Shown here piece by piece: positions 51,855 to 60,401 of a stretch of 64,000 bases of DNA (within the stretch, counting starts at the first letter, position 1; each line of letters starts with the position of its first letter). Both the position numbers and the translations under genes were made by a program. Origin of the DNA: Pseudomonadota bacterium (lineage in GTDB: Bacteria > Pseudomonadota > Gammaproteobacteria > Burkholderiales > SG8-39); contig CANGMI010000005.1 in assembly GCA_947455195.1 (NCBI GenBank), forward strand, positions 316,609 to 380,608, in the 5' to 3' direction. The notes under the pieces are model-generated. The model was not told the origin of the DNA and ran no database searches. It worked only from the letters and a program-made list of their open reading frames with translations.

Positions 51855-52631
51855 ATGAAACTGGTGGGCAAGTCGATCATCATCACGGGGGCGGCCCAGG
51901 GTATCGGTCATGCCATGGCGCGTCGTCTGGTGGCCGATGGGGCCCGGGTTGTGGTTGCCGATATCGGGCGTGCAGTCGAGGCGGCGGCCGAGATCGAGCA
52001 ATCGTCAGGTGCCGATCACACGGCGGAGAGACCGCGCACGCTTGGCCTCACGGTCGATGTCTCGTCCGAGATCGATACGGTGCGCATGGCCGAGGCGACA
52101 CTCGACGCCTTCGGTCGCATCGACGGGCTGATCAACTGTGCGGCCATGTTCGCCACGGTGAAACTCGGTCCGTTCGAGGACATTCCGGTGGCCGAGTGGA
52201 AGCGGCTCCTCGAGGTGAACGTGATCGGCGTGGCACTGTGCACCCGCGCAGTCGTGCCGCAGATGCGCCGCCAGCAATGGGGGCGGATCATCAACCTCGC
52301 GTCGGGCGCGCCCCTGAAGGGCACGCCGGGTTTCCTCCATTACATCGCGAGCAAGGGCGCTGTCATCGCGATGACGCGTGGTCTGGCGCGCGAACTCGGG
52401 GGCGACGGCATCACGGTGAATGCCATAGCACCCGGACTCACCGAAAGCGATGGCACCCTCGCACATCCGGCGCATCTTCGCCACCAGGCGACGGGTATTC
52501 GCAGTCGAGCGATCCAGCGTGAGGAAACGCCAGATGATCTGGTGGGCGTGGCCAGTTTTCTGGCGAGCGATGATTCGGCCTTCATGACCGGCCAGACGCT
52601 CGTCGTCGATGGTGGTTCGGTGATGCACTGA
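51855..52631 (+). CDS. Short-chain dehydrogenase/reductase
   Basis: This 258-residue classical SDR has TGAAQGIG (11-18) for NAD(P) binding, NCAA around residue 95, and the catalytic S150, Y163 and K167 (YIASK). The C-terminus VDGGSVMH is typical. It oxidises a hydroxyl or reduces a carbonyl; the substrate is unknown. The ATG at 51855 is used, not the earlier frame opening within the flavin reductase gene. AGAGGA lies about 11 bases upstream. It is convergent with asnS, with a strong hairpin between. Confidence 0.9.
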   Translation: MKLVGKSIIITGAAQGIGHAMARRLVADGARVVVADIGRAVEAAAEIEQSSGADHTAERPRTLGLTVDVSSEIDTVRMAEATLDAFGRIDGLINCAAMFATVKLGPFEDIPVAEWKRLLEVNVIGVALCTRAVVPQMRRQQWGRIINLASGAPLKGTPGFLHYIASKGAVIAMTRGLARELGGDGITVNAIAPGLTESDGTLAHPAHLRHQATGIRSRAIQREETPDDLVGVASFLASDDSAFMTGQTLVVDGGSVMH

Positions 52632-52635
52632 GGCA

Positions 52636-52664
52636 GGCGCCCGGCCCATGCCAGGCCGGGCGCC
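52636..52664. terminator. Bidirectional hairpin between SDR and asnS
   Basis: GGCGCCCGGCC and its perfect complement form an 11-bp stem around a 7-base loop. It fills the 38 bases between two convergent stop codons. T-runs are poor on both sides, but the position supports transcription termination for both genes. Confidence 0.65.
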
Positions 52665-52669
52665 TTCGA

Positions 52670-54142
52670 CTAGTAGCGCGCGTGGCCTGGCGTGCGTGGG
52701 AACGGGATCGCATCGCGCACGTTCGATACCCCGGTGACATACGAGAGCGTGCGCTCGAAACCGAGGCCGAATCCGGCATGCGGTACGCTGCCATAGCGGC
52801 GCAGGTCGCGGTACCAGCCATAGTGCGCCGGGTCGAGTCCGCACTCGGCCATGCGCTGGTCGAGCACGCTCAGGCGTTCTTCGCGCTGGCTCCCGCCGAT
52901 GATCTCTCCGATGCCGGGAGCGAGCACATCCATCGCGGCCACGGTGCGGTCATCCTCATTGAGGCGCATGTAGAAGGCCTTGATCTCCTTGGGGTAGTTC
53001 ATGAGGATCACCGGTCGCCCGACATGGTGCTCGGTGAGGTAGCGTTCGTGCTCGGACTGCAGATCGATGCCCCAGCGCACGGGATACTCGAAGCGGTGCT
53101 TCGTTCGCTCCAGAATCGTGATGGCCTCGGTGTAGTCCATGCGCTCGAAACGTGCCTCGATGATGCCCTGGAGTTTGGCGATCAGTCCACGCTCGATCCG
53201 CTCGTCAAAGAGCGCCATGTCGTCGCCACGCTCCTCGAGGACGCGGGTGAAGATGGACTTGAGGAGCGATTCGGCGAGGTCGGCATCGGCTGCGAGGTCC
53301 GCAAAGGCGATCTCGGGCTCCACCATCCAGAACTCGGCCAGATGGCGGCTGGTATTCGAGTTCTCGGCCCGGAACGTGGGCCCGAAGGTGTAGACCCGGG
53401 ACAGCGCGAGGCAGTAGGCCTCCACGTTGAGTTGTCCTGATACGGTGAGAAACGTTTCGCGACCGAAGAAGTCCTGACTGAAGTCCACGCGGCCATCGGG
53501 CAGTCGGGGCAGGTTGGCCATGTCGAGCGTCGACACCCGGAACAGCTCACCGGCACCCTCGGTGTCCGAGGCGGTGATGATCGGCGTATTGACCCAGAAG
53601 AACCCCTGGCTCGAGAAGAACTGGTGGATGGCCTGGGCAACCGTGTGGCGTACCCGGCTGAGCGCACCGATCACGTTGGTGCGCGGCCTCAGGTGGGCGA
53701 CTTCGCGCAGGAACTCGAAGGTGTGTGGCTTGGGCTGGATGGGGTACGCGTCCGGGTCTTCCACCCAGCCCAGCACCACGACCTCGCTCGCCTGCATCTC
53801 CCAGGGCTGACCCCGTGCGGGCGAGGGTACGACGAGGCCGGTCATCTGTACCGAGCAGCCCGAGGTGAGTCGCAGCACTTCGTCGGCATAGTTGGCGAGT
53901 GCTGCAGGTACCACCACCTGCACGGCGGCAAGGCAGGACCCGTCGGAGACGTTCACGAAGGACAGGCCCGCCTTGGAGTCCCGACGGGTACGAACCCAGC
54001 CGGACAGGGTAACGGGGGTATCGGCAGGCGCTAGGCCGGCGAGAATGTCGCGGCAGGTGAATGCAGCGAGTTTCGTGGTGCATTCGCCGGGAGCGGACCG
54101 ATCGACCCCGGCATCTTCGGCTTGATGGGATGACGAAGGCAT
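52670..54142 (-). CDS. asnS: Asparaginyl-tRNA synthetase
   Basis: This class IIb synthetase of 490 residues charges tRNA-Asn. An N-terminal OB-fold anticodon-binding domain ([22 protein letters not shown]) precedes the catalytic core with motif 2 ([21 protein letters not shown]) split around the ATP site and motif 3 ([10 protein letters not shown]). The C-terminus [16 protein letters not shown] is the usual one for AsnRS. The first 20-25 residues are extra compared with typical 465-residue enzymes, so the start may be internal. It begins 2 bases after the MetE-like gene, an uncommon operon partner. Presence of AsnRS implies direct Asn-tRNA charging. Confidence 0.95.
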   Translation of the reverse strand: MPSSSHQAEDAGVDRSAPGECTTKLAAFTCRDILAGLAPADTPVTLSGWVRTRRDSKAGLSFVNVSDGSCLAAVQVVVPAALANYADEVLRLTSGCSVQMTGLVVPSPARGQPWEMQASEVVVLGWVEDPDAYPIQPKPHTFEFLREVAHLRPRTNVIGALSRVRHTVAQAIHQFFSSQGFFWVNTPIITASDTEGAGELFRVSTLDMANLPRLPDGRVDFSQDFFGRETFLTVSGQLNVEAYCLALSRVYTFGPTFRAENSNTSRHLAEFWMVEPEIAFADLAADADLAESLLKSIFTRVLEERGDDMALFDERIERGLIAKLQGIIEARFERMDYTEAITILERTKHRFEYPVRWGIDLQSEHERYLTEHHVGRPVILMNYPKEIKAFYMRLNEDDRTVAAMDVLAPGIGEIIGGSQREERLSVLDQRMAECGLDPAHYGWYRDLRRYGSVPHAGFGLGFERTLSYVTGVSNVRDAIPFPRTPGHARY

Positions 54143-54144
54143 GG

Positions 54145-55179
54145 TCAGAGCTCACCTCGCACGATACGGGCGCCTTCAGCAAGGGCTGCCAGCTTGCCAA
54201 ACGCCTGCTCGCGCGTGAGGTACTTCATGCCGCAGTCGGGTGAGAGCACGAGGCGCTCGGCCGGCACGTGTACGAGCGCACGTCGGATGTGGTCAGCCAC
54301 CACCTCGGGTGTCTCCACAGCCTGTGCTGCCAGGTCCAGGACACCCAGCACGATGGTCTTGTCGCCCAGGTCGGCGAGGGCACTCAGATCAAGCGCTGAT
54401 TGCGCACTCTCGATCGATACTTGCGTTGCACGGCATGCCGCCAGTTGTTCGAAGACGCCATAACGCCGTGGCTTCTCGGGTACGACAAAGGCGTAACCGA
54501 AGCACACATGCACCACGGTCGGTCCATCGATGCCCTCGAGTGCCCGGTCAAGCGCTGCCAGCCCGTAGTTGCGCGCTGCGTCCTGACGCTCTTCGAGCCA
54601 GGGTTCGTCGAGTTGGAGAACATCGGCGCCAGCCGCTTTCAGAGCCTTCAGTTCCTCGTTCACGGCCACTGCGAGATCGAAGGCCATCTCGGCCTCGTCA
54701 TGGTAGTACTCGTTTTTCGCCTGTTGCGCCATCGTGAATGGGCCGGGTAGCGTGATCTTGATGGCCCGATCGGTGTTGCGGCGCAGGAATTCGACATCGC
54801 GCACTTCCACCGAGGCGCGGCGCCGGATCGGGCCGGTTACCCGCGGTACGAACATGCGTCGATTGGTTCGCCCGACGATCTCGCCGGGTGGATCGATCTC
54901 GATACCCTCGAGGGCGTTGGAGAAGTGATTGGAGTAGCTCTCGCGCCGGATCTCGCCATCGGTGACGATATCGATGCCGGCCCGCTCCATGTCGCGCACC
55001 GCGAGAATCGTGGCGTCGTCCTGGGCGCGTTCGAGCAGGGCGCCCTCGAAACGCCAGATTTCCGGTGCTCTCACCCGGGGGACACGAACGCGCAGCAGGA
55101 CGGCAGGATCGACAAGCCACTCGGGTTGGGGGTAGCTCCCGACAACCGTCGTGGGCAGCAGATGATGAGGCAAGGGCAT
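54145..55179 (-). CDS. MetE-like (cobalamin-independent methionine synthase catalytic domain) protein
   Basis: This 344-residue protein corresponds to the C-terminal zinc barrel of MetE and lacks the N-terminal half, as in the core-MetE/archaeal-type family. It opens [13 protein letters not shown]. Zinc ligands are expected in VVHVCFGY (His and Cys) and [10 protein letters not shown] (Cys). QLDEPWLEE holds the conserved Asp-Glu pair. Such short homologues may methylate homocysteine with a donor other than polyglutamyl-methyltetrahydrofolate, or act on other thiols. It lies between a WcaF-like acetyltransferase gene and asnS on one strand with gaps of 24 and 2 bases. Confidence 0.85.
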   Translation of the reverse strand: MPLPHHLLPTTVVGSYPQPEWLVDPAVLLRVRVPRVRAPEIWRFEGALLERAQDDATILAVRDMERAGIDIVTDGEIRRESYSNHFSNALEGIEIDPPGEIVGRTNRRMFVPRVTGPIRRRASVEVRDVEFLRRNTDRAIKITLPGPFTMAQQAKNEYYHDEAEMAFDLAVAVNEELKALKAAGADVLQLDEPWLEERQDAARNYGLAALDRALEGIDGPTVVHVCFGYAFVVPEKPRRYGVFEQLAACRATQVSIESAQSALDLSALADLGDKTIVLGVLDLAAQAVETPEVVADHIRRALVHVPAERLVLSPDCGMKYLTREQAFGKLAALAEGARIVRGEL

Positions 55180-55203
55180 GCGGGCTCCTGAATGAACGAA
55201 TGC

Positions 55204-55809
55204 TCAGGGCTGCATTGTGCGCGATCCGACCCGCCGTGCGGGATTGCCCGCGTACACGGCCCATGGCTCGGTGGGCGAGCGCATCAGTACGCCCCGCGCA
55301 CCCAGGACCGTGCCCGGGGGTACCGATACCCCGGGACCGACGAAGGCTTCCGTGCAGATCCAGGCCCGGGCGCCGATGTGGATCGGGCGCGCGATCAACG
55401 CATGGTCGGCGCGGTGGTAGTCATGTGTGCCTGCACAGAGATGAGCGCCTTGCGAGATCACCGCGCGTTCGCCGATTTCGATCCGGGCGAGGTTGTAGAT
55501 GATGGCGCGCTCCCCGATCGAGGCACCCGTATCCATCGAGAGGTTCCAGGGCGCCCAGACATGTACCCCGGGATAGACATGCACACCCGCTGCGATGCGC
55601 GCACCAAAAAGGCGCAGCAAGGCTGAGCGCAGGGCGTGGAACGGGCGGGGCGACAGGCGAAAAAGGGTACTCTCGCACAGGGTCCAGGCAACCCGGCCGA
55701 GGCGGTTGCGCAGCGAGAACGAGGGGCTGGTCCACGGATCGATACCCGTCAGGATGTCGCGGTCGGTGGCTGGCGGGCGGGGAATGCGATCGGGGGGCAT
55801 GATCGGCAT
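55204..55809 (-). CDS. WcaF-type acyltransferase (left-handed beta-helix)
   Basis: This 201-residue protein resembles WcaF, the colanic-acid acetyltransferase, and NodL-like enzymes. A conserved N-terminal WTSPSFSLRNRLGRVAW is followed by hexapeptide repeats (GARIAAGVHVYPGVHVW, IGERAIIYNLARIEIGERA) and the catalytic His region CAGTHDYHRADHA, with a C-terminal AVYAGNPARRVG. It would acetylate a sugar using acetyl-CoA. No polysaccharide biosynthesis genes are adjacent. The start at 55809 has no strong ribosome site; an internal ATG at 55800 is an alternative. Confidence 0.85.
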   Translation of the reverse strand: MPIMPPDRIPRPPATDRDILTGIDPWTSPSFSLRNRLGRVAWTLCESTLFRLSPRPFHALRSALLRLFGARIAAGVHVYPGVHVWAPWNLSMDTGASIGERAIIYNLARIEIGERAVISQGAHLCAGTHDYHRADHALIARPIHIGARAWICTEAFVGPGVSVPPGTVLGARGVLMRSPTEPWAVYAGNPARRVGSRTMQP

Positions 55810-55865
55810 GAGTCTGTCACGCCACCATCGCCTCCCCGTCGTCCTGGATCAAGACCGTGGTTGCT

Positions 55866-56861
55866 TCAGTTGCCATACCTGCGTGTCGGACGCGGAAAGC
55901 CGCACGGCGTACCGTCAGTCACGGCTACCTGATCTTCCCACGGCAGGCGGTACTGCCCCTTCACCAGATCCTGCATGTAGGTGTACGGGCAGTCTTGCGC
56001 CCCGCCTGCCACCGCCACATAGCCGCGGTGCCCGAGCTGGTAGATGTTGTTCTCGACGCCCCAGCCAAGACGCGCTTCGCGAACCAGATCGGGGCGCACC
56101 TCGGCCGTGATGATCTCGTCGGGCCGTCCGCTCGTGCCATGCGCGAGAATGGTACCGTCGAAGTCGACGATCATGCCCTCACCCATCGAATCGAAACTGC
56201 CGTCAGAGCCGCTCATGCAGACGTTGGCGGTCACCATGAGGTTGCAGAACGCATTCGACTGATTGGTGAATCGCCACGCTTCGCGCACAGGTGCGGTGTA
56301 GCCGGCGGTACGCAGCATCACTTCAGCCCCCTTGTACGCAGCTTCGCGGGCCATTTCCGGGAACATGCCGTCATGGCAGATGATGAGGGCGAGCCTCGCC
56401 CCGCGCGGTCCGGTAATGACCGGGATGCCCAGATTGCCAGGCTCCCAAGGCTCCACCGGGATCCAGGGATGCATCTTGCGGTAGTACAGCTGCAGTGCGC
56501 CCTTGTCATCGATGATGAGACCGCTGTTCCACGGGTTGCCACCCGGATTGGCCTCCATGATCGAGAAACATCCCCAGATCTTGTGCTCCACACAGGCCGC
56601 CTTGAAGGCAGCCACTTCCGGACCATCGAGGCTGCACATGATCTCCGGGTTCGTATCCATCGACAGGCCATGCAGCGCGTATTCCGGAAACACCACCAGA
56701 TCCATCGTGCCGAGGTTTCGTCGCGCCTTGCCGACCAGCGAAACGATGCGCTCGGTTTGCCGGGCGAGGTCGTCCCGGGTCACCACGACCGGCAGTTGCA
56801 GTTGCACCAGACCGATCACGAGCCCGTTGGGGCTGCGGTTGAGTCCACCAAGTCCATTCAT
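55866..56861 (-). CDS. amiF: Formamidase (AmiF-type nitrilase-superfamily amidase)
   Basis: This 331-residue enzyme would hydrolyse formamide to formate and ammonia. The catalytic triad of the nitrilase superfamily is E60 (FPEYALHG), K129 (YYRKMHPW) and C162 (ICHDGMFPE). Sequence and length follow Helicobacter pylori AmiF closely, including EPWEPGNLG, GWGVENNIYQLGHRGYVA and LPWEDQ. An aliphatic amidase AmiE is the alternative. The ATG at 56861 has GGGAGAG upstream; the earlier ATG at 56903 lacks one. It lies between the 2OG-Fe dioxygenase gene and the acetyltransferase gene on the same strand. Confidence 0.88.
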   Translation of the reverse strand: MNGLGGLNRSPNGLVIGLVQLQLPVVVTRDDLARQTERIVSLVGKARRNLGTMDLVVFPEYALHGLSMDTNPEIMCSLDGPEVAAFKAACVEHKIWGCFSIMEANPGGNPWNSGLIIDDKGALQLYYRKMHPWIPVEPWEPGNLGIPVITGPRGARLALIICHDGMFPEMAREAAYKGAEVMLRTAGYTAPVREAWRFTNQSNAFCNLMVTANVCMSGSDGSFDSMGEGMIVDFDGTILAHGTSGRPDEIITAEVRPDLVREARLGWGVENNIYQLGHRGYVAVAGGAQDCPYTYMQDLVKGQYRLPWEDQVAVTDGTPCGFPRPTRRYGN

Positions 56862-56938
56862 TACGCTCTCCCGGGAAAGATGCTCATGACGGGATGCAAG
56901 CAAGGCAGATGCCAGCGCCCTGCTCCGGGGGCACGCCC

Positions 56939-57679
56939 TCAGGGCCCGAGAAAGCCGTCCGCCCGGTAGGTGAGGACCAGCGTATCCCGGTAGCCGTCGC
57001 TGCCCAGCGGCTGGACCGGGCTCGTTTCGTGAATGACCCGGTTGTCATCGAGCAGGAGCGTCGTCCAGGGCTCGATCATCGTGAAGCGCAGGCCCCGCGG
57101 ACCGCCCGACTCGAACACCCGGGTCTCGCCGCCCTTCACGCCATGCCGCTCGATGAGCACCACGGCTACGAAGTCGACCCCGTCGCGGTGTGCGCCTTCA
57201 GGCGTCGGGCGTCCGATGCCGCCCGCCGTATCGATCCTGAACTGGTGGGCTTCGACATGCCAGCGGTCGGTCGGGCGCAGGCCGGTGAAGAGGGCGCCGA
57301 GTCGCGACACCAGTGCTTGCCAGCCTGGCTGGGCGAGGAGGTCGGCCTCGATGGGTTCGTACCAGCGCTCGAGGCCGCCGTGCAGGGCGTTGTAGTCCAC
57401 GGGTTGCCAGTGGGCGCGTTGCGCAATGTTGACGATCACGCCGGTCGCGGTCTCGACGATGAGACTCGTGTGACGCCGCCTGCGATAGTGCCCCCCATCG
57501 CGCAGATAGCCGTCGGGCGGCAAGTTTGCCCAGGCGCGGGCCGTGATCGACAGGTCGGGCAAGGCCGTTCCTGCCATCGACTGCAGACCGGCAGGGGCGA
57601 CAAGCGCATAACCGTCTCGGGCCATCGAGGCGGCGACATTCGGGACGGACAGCAGCAGGCGAGGTGGTGTGTCGAGCAT
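56939..57679 (-). CDS. 2-oxoglutarate/Fe(II)-dependent dioxygenase (2OG-Fe_Oxy_2 family)
   Basis: This 246-residue soluble protein has the iron triad H164-x-D166 (EGAHRDGVDFV) and H217 (RVIHETSPV), with R231 or R239 as the 2-oxoglutarate anchor. The overall pattern (RYRRRRH near residue 65, WHVEAHQFRI, GGETRVFE) matches the family that includes L-amino-acid hydroxylases and BsmA-like proteins. A free amino acid is therefore a fair guess for the substrate. The ATG at 57679 is preferred; 57718 would add 13 residues. It is upstream of amiF (77-bp gap) and divergent from the FAD hydroxylase gene. Confidence 0.8.
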   Translation of the reverse strand: MLDTPPRLLLSVPNVAASMARDGYALVAPAGLQSMAGTALPDLSITARAWANLPPDGYLRDGGHYRRRRHTSLIVETATGVIVNIAQRAHWQPVDYNALHGGLERWYEPIEADLLAQPGWQALVSRLGALFTGLRPTDRWHVEAHQFRIDTAGGIGRPTPEGAHRDGVDFVAVVLIERHGVKGGETRVFESGGPRGLRFTMIEPWTTLLLDDNRVIHETSPVQPLGSDGYRDTLVLTYRADGFLGP

Positions 57680-57734
57680 GATGCCTGCATTATCCCCTGC
57701 CTCGGCGGCATGCCGCATGTTCGTCCGGGCGGTT

Positions 57735-57744
57735 AAACTCGTGC
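57735..57744 (+). promoter_or_regulatory. Putative -10 region close to start codon
   Basis: TAAACTCGTG ends 1 base before the ATG at 57746. If TAAACT is the -10, transcription would begin at or near the A of the ATG, giving a leaderless mRNA. The identical decamer is at 12454-12463. No clear -35 was seen. Confidence 0.25.
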
Positions 57745-57745
57745 G

Positions 57746-59470
57746 ATGAATGATTCCTCACTGAGACGACCGGTTGCCATTGTCGGCGGTGGCCCGGTCG
57801 GCATGATGCTGGCCCTTTTCCTCGATCGGCAGGGCGTGCCCTGCGTGATCTTCAATCAGGATGAGACCACCCGCTGGCATCCCAAGGGCAGCACCCACAA
57901 TTCGCGCACCATGGAGCATTACCGGCGACTCGGGTTGAGCGAGGCCATCCGCGAGTTGGGTTTGCCTGCTGATCACCCCACCGATGTGGCCTACTACACC
58001 CGCTACGGGGCACACGAGATCGCACGCGTGGTGATGCCCTCCGAGCGCGAAAAGGTACGTGCGGTGATTGCCGCACCGCGCACGCATCAGAATGTCGAGC
58101 CGATTCATCGCGCCAATCAGATGTACGTCGAGCGCTTCCTGTTCGAGCATTTGCGGACCCGACCCGGCATCACCCTGCGATATGGCTGGCGTGTCACCGG
58201 TTTTGAAGAAGATGGGGAGGGCGTGACCCTTCAGGCCAGGCGTCTTGAGGCGGCCGAGATCGACAAGGGTGACGGGACCTACGATGCACAGCGTGACGAG
58301 GCGACCGGCGCAGCCGCGGCCGAGACCTGGCGCGTCGCCTACATGGCCGGCTGCGATGGGGGCCAGAGTCCGGTGCGAAAGGCACTGGGCATCCGCTACG
58401 AGGGCCATGACACGCTCGAGCAGGCCTTCCTGGGTGGCGCGATGATTGCCACCTACCTGCGCGCGCCCGAGCTCAAGCGGCGATGCTTTGCGTCACGCAG
58501 CGCATGGCAGTACTGGGCCGTGAATCCGGAGATACGCACCGCACTGGTGGCGCTCAATGGCGAGGACGAGTATCTCTACTGGACGCGTCTTGCCGAAGGT
58601 GCCTCGTTCGATGAGGCCGAGGTCGTGCGAAGCCTGCATCTTGCCTGCGGCTACCCGACCCCCGTGACCGTGCTGGGCAACCGCAACTGGCGTGCCGGTG
58701 TGGCGCTCTGGGCCGAGCGGTTGTGGTCGGGCAATCGGGTGTTTCTGGCAGGTGATGCCATTCATCTCTTCACCCCGACGGGTGGGTTCGGCATGAACAC
58801 CGGCATCGATGGCGTGGCCAATCTGAGCTGGAAGCTCGCAGCACTCGTGCAAGGCTGGGGCGGGGCGGGTCTCGCAGCCAGCTACGAGTTCGAACGAAAG
58901 CCCATCGCACGGCGCAACACGACGGCGGCGCAGAGCCTTGCCCGCAATGTTGGCGGCGTGCCGGTGAACGAGGCCATCGAAGCCGACAGTGCTGCCGGTG
59001 CCGCTGCCCGTGCCGCGGCGGGCGCCTATCTCGCCACATTCGGCGAGGAGTTCGGGTCGATTGGCGTGCAACTGGGCGTGCGTTACGACGGCTCTCCGAT
59101 CATCACTGAAGATGGGGCGCCGCCCAACGACAGTTTTACCAGCTACACCCCCAGCGCAGTTCCTGGCGGTCGGGCACCGCATCTGTTCCTCGATCCCCCG
59201 GGCATGCCTCACCGGCGCTCGCTCTTTGACACTTTCGGGGTCGGGTTTACCCTGCTGCGCCTTGCGGCGAGTGCACCCGATGGCGCTGATCTGGCGGCCG
59301 CTGCCGCGCGTCGCGGTGTGCCACTCGTGGTCGTCGATCTGCCGGATGCCGATGCGCGCGACCTGTATGGGCGTGACCTTGCGTTGATCAGGCCCGACCA
59401 GCATGTCTGCTGGCGCGGCAACCGTTCGGGTGATGCCGATGCCCTCATCGCCCGAGTGACCGGAGGCTGA
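57746..59470 (+). CDS. FAD-dependent aromatic hydroxylase (phenol hydroxylase/MhpA-like)
   Basis: This 574-residue class A flavoprotein has VAIVGGGPVGMMLALFLDRQG at the N-terminus, the AGCDGGQSPVRKALG motif near the middle and FLAGDAIHLFTPTGGFGMNTG for FAD. A C-terminal thioredoxin-like domain (about residues 430-574) is typical of phenol hydroxylases, TfdB and MhpA. It would hydroxylate an aromatic ring with NAD(P)H and O2. No obvious Shine-Dalgarno precedes the ATG, and a -10-like element is very close, so translation may be leaderless. It is divergent from the 2OG dioxygenase gene; the lipoprotein gene starts at the base after its stop. Confidence 0.88.
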   Translation: MNDSSLRRPVAIVGGGPVGMMLALFLDRQGVPCVIFNQDETTRWHPKGSTHNSRTMEHYRRLGLSEAIRELGLPADHPTDVAYYTRYGAHEIARVVMPSEREKVRAVIAAPRTHQNVEPIHRANQMYVERFLFEHLRTRPGITLRYGWRVTGFEEDGEGVTLQARRLEAAEIDKGDGTYDAQRDEATGAAAAETWRVAYMAGCDGGQSPVRKALGIRYEGHDTLEQAFLGGAMIATYLRAPELKRRCFASRSAWQYWAVNPEIRTALVALNGEDEYLYWTRLAEGASFDEAEVVRSLHLACGYPTPVTVLGNRNWRAGVALWAERLWSGNRVFLAGDAIHLFTPTGGFGMNTGIDGVANLSWKLAALVQGWGGAGLAASYEFERKPIARRNTTAAQSLARNVGGVPVNEAIEADSAAGAAARAAAGAYLATFGEEFGSIGVQLGVRYDGSPIITEDGAPPNDSFTSYTPSAVPGGRAPHLFLDPPGMPHRRSLFDTFGVGFTLLRLAASAPDGADLAAAAARRGVPLVVVDLPDADARDLYGRDLALIRPDQHVCWRGNRSGDADALIARVTGG

Positions 59471-60373
59471 GTGGACGCCACCTGCACCTTGGCAGGGCAG
59501 GGTTGCGTACGGCGCCTCGTGCGGTGGTTCTGCGTGGCGATCCTGGCTGCGGGCATGGCCGGTTGCGCCACCGTACGCATCGGCTACGAGTTTGGCGACA
59601 GTCTTCTGTTCACCTGGGCTGACGGATACCTCGATTTCGATGACGCACAGGAGGCCTTCACCCGGGTGAAGTTGCAGGCCTGGCTGGACTGGCATCGTCG
59701 GACCGAGTTGCCTGCCTATGTCGCGATGATCGCCGATGCGCAAGGTGCACTGGCAGCCGACGTGAGTGCCGCAGACCTTCTCACCTTCGAGGTGCGGGTG
59801 CGCACCCGCCTGCGCGAGGCCGTGGAGCGCCAGGCAAGCGACCTTGCAAGGCTCGCTCTGATGCTCTCTGCGGCGCAGATCGATCGGCTCGAGCGCAAGC
59901 TCGCCGAGGGCACCGAAAAAGCTCGTCGCGATCGGGCGGCCGATGAGCGTACGCTCGACACCCGCACCGCGCGCTATGTGAAACGTCTCGACCCGTGGCT
60001 GGGTGATCTGCGCGCCGATCAGCGCGTCGAACTGAAATCCCTGCTCGCGACCAGACCCTCCACCTGGGAGGCGGCCCTCGCATCGCGACAGCGCTGGCAG
60101 GCCGAACTGGTGCGCCTCCTGCGACGTGTCCAGACCGAACGCAGCGACCTGGCGGCCACCCGCGAGGCATTGCTGGCCTGGATACGGCAGGTCGCTGATC
60201 CGATCGATCCGACCAACCCGGCGCGTGCCTTGCAGGCACGGACCGAACAGGCCGAGATCGTCGCCCGCATGCTCAACAGTGCCGATCGTGATCAGCGGGC
60301 GACGCTCGTGCGACGCCTCGCGGGCTATGCCGAGGATTTCAGAGTTCTGGCTGCGCGCGCTCAATCACGCTGA
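59471..60373 (+). CDS. DUF6279-type lipoprotein
   Basis: This 300-residue protein has a lipoprotein signal: hydrophobic core FCVAILAAGMAG then the lipobox Cys (about residue 32). The mature part starts TVRIGYEFGDSLLFTWADGYLDF and is mainly helical with many Arg and Glu, consistent with the domain known as DUF6279. It should be anchored to the inner or outer membrane facing the periplasm. The function is unknown. The GTG start is immediately after the hydroxylase stop, so it is coupled to that gene, although functional linkage is not evident. It is convergent with the Bug gene ending at 60402. Confidence 0.8.
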   Translation: MDATCTLAGQGCVRRLVRWFCVAILAAGMAGCATVRIGYEFGDSLLFTWADGYLDFDDAQEAFTRVKLQAWLDWHRRTELPAYVAMIADAQGALAADVSAADLLTFEVRVRTRLREAVERQASDLARLALMLSAAQIDRLERKLAEGTEKARRDRAADERTLDTRTARYVKRLDPWLGDLRADQRVELKSLLATRPSTWEAALASRQRWQAELVRLLRRVQTERSDLAATREALLAWIRQVADPIDPTNPARALQARTEQAEIVARMLNSADRDQRATLVRRLAGYAEDFRVLAARAQSR

Positions 60374-60401
60374 TGCGCCACCGTGACCTCTCTGCGCAGC
60401 G

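Noticed and set aside
54145-55179. Frame-broken or truncated metE
   Set aside because: The gene is intact for the core-MetE family, keeps its zinc ligands, and has no leftover N-terminal-half sequence upstream.
58493-60364. A 623-codon open frame on the minus strand
   Set aside because: It lies opposite the FAD hydroxylase and DUF6279 lipoprotein genes and contains no recognisable domain.
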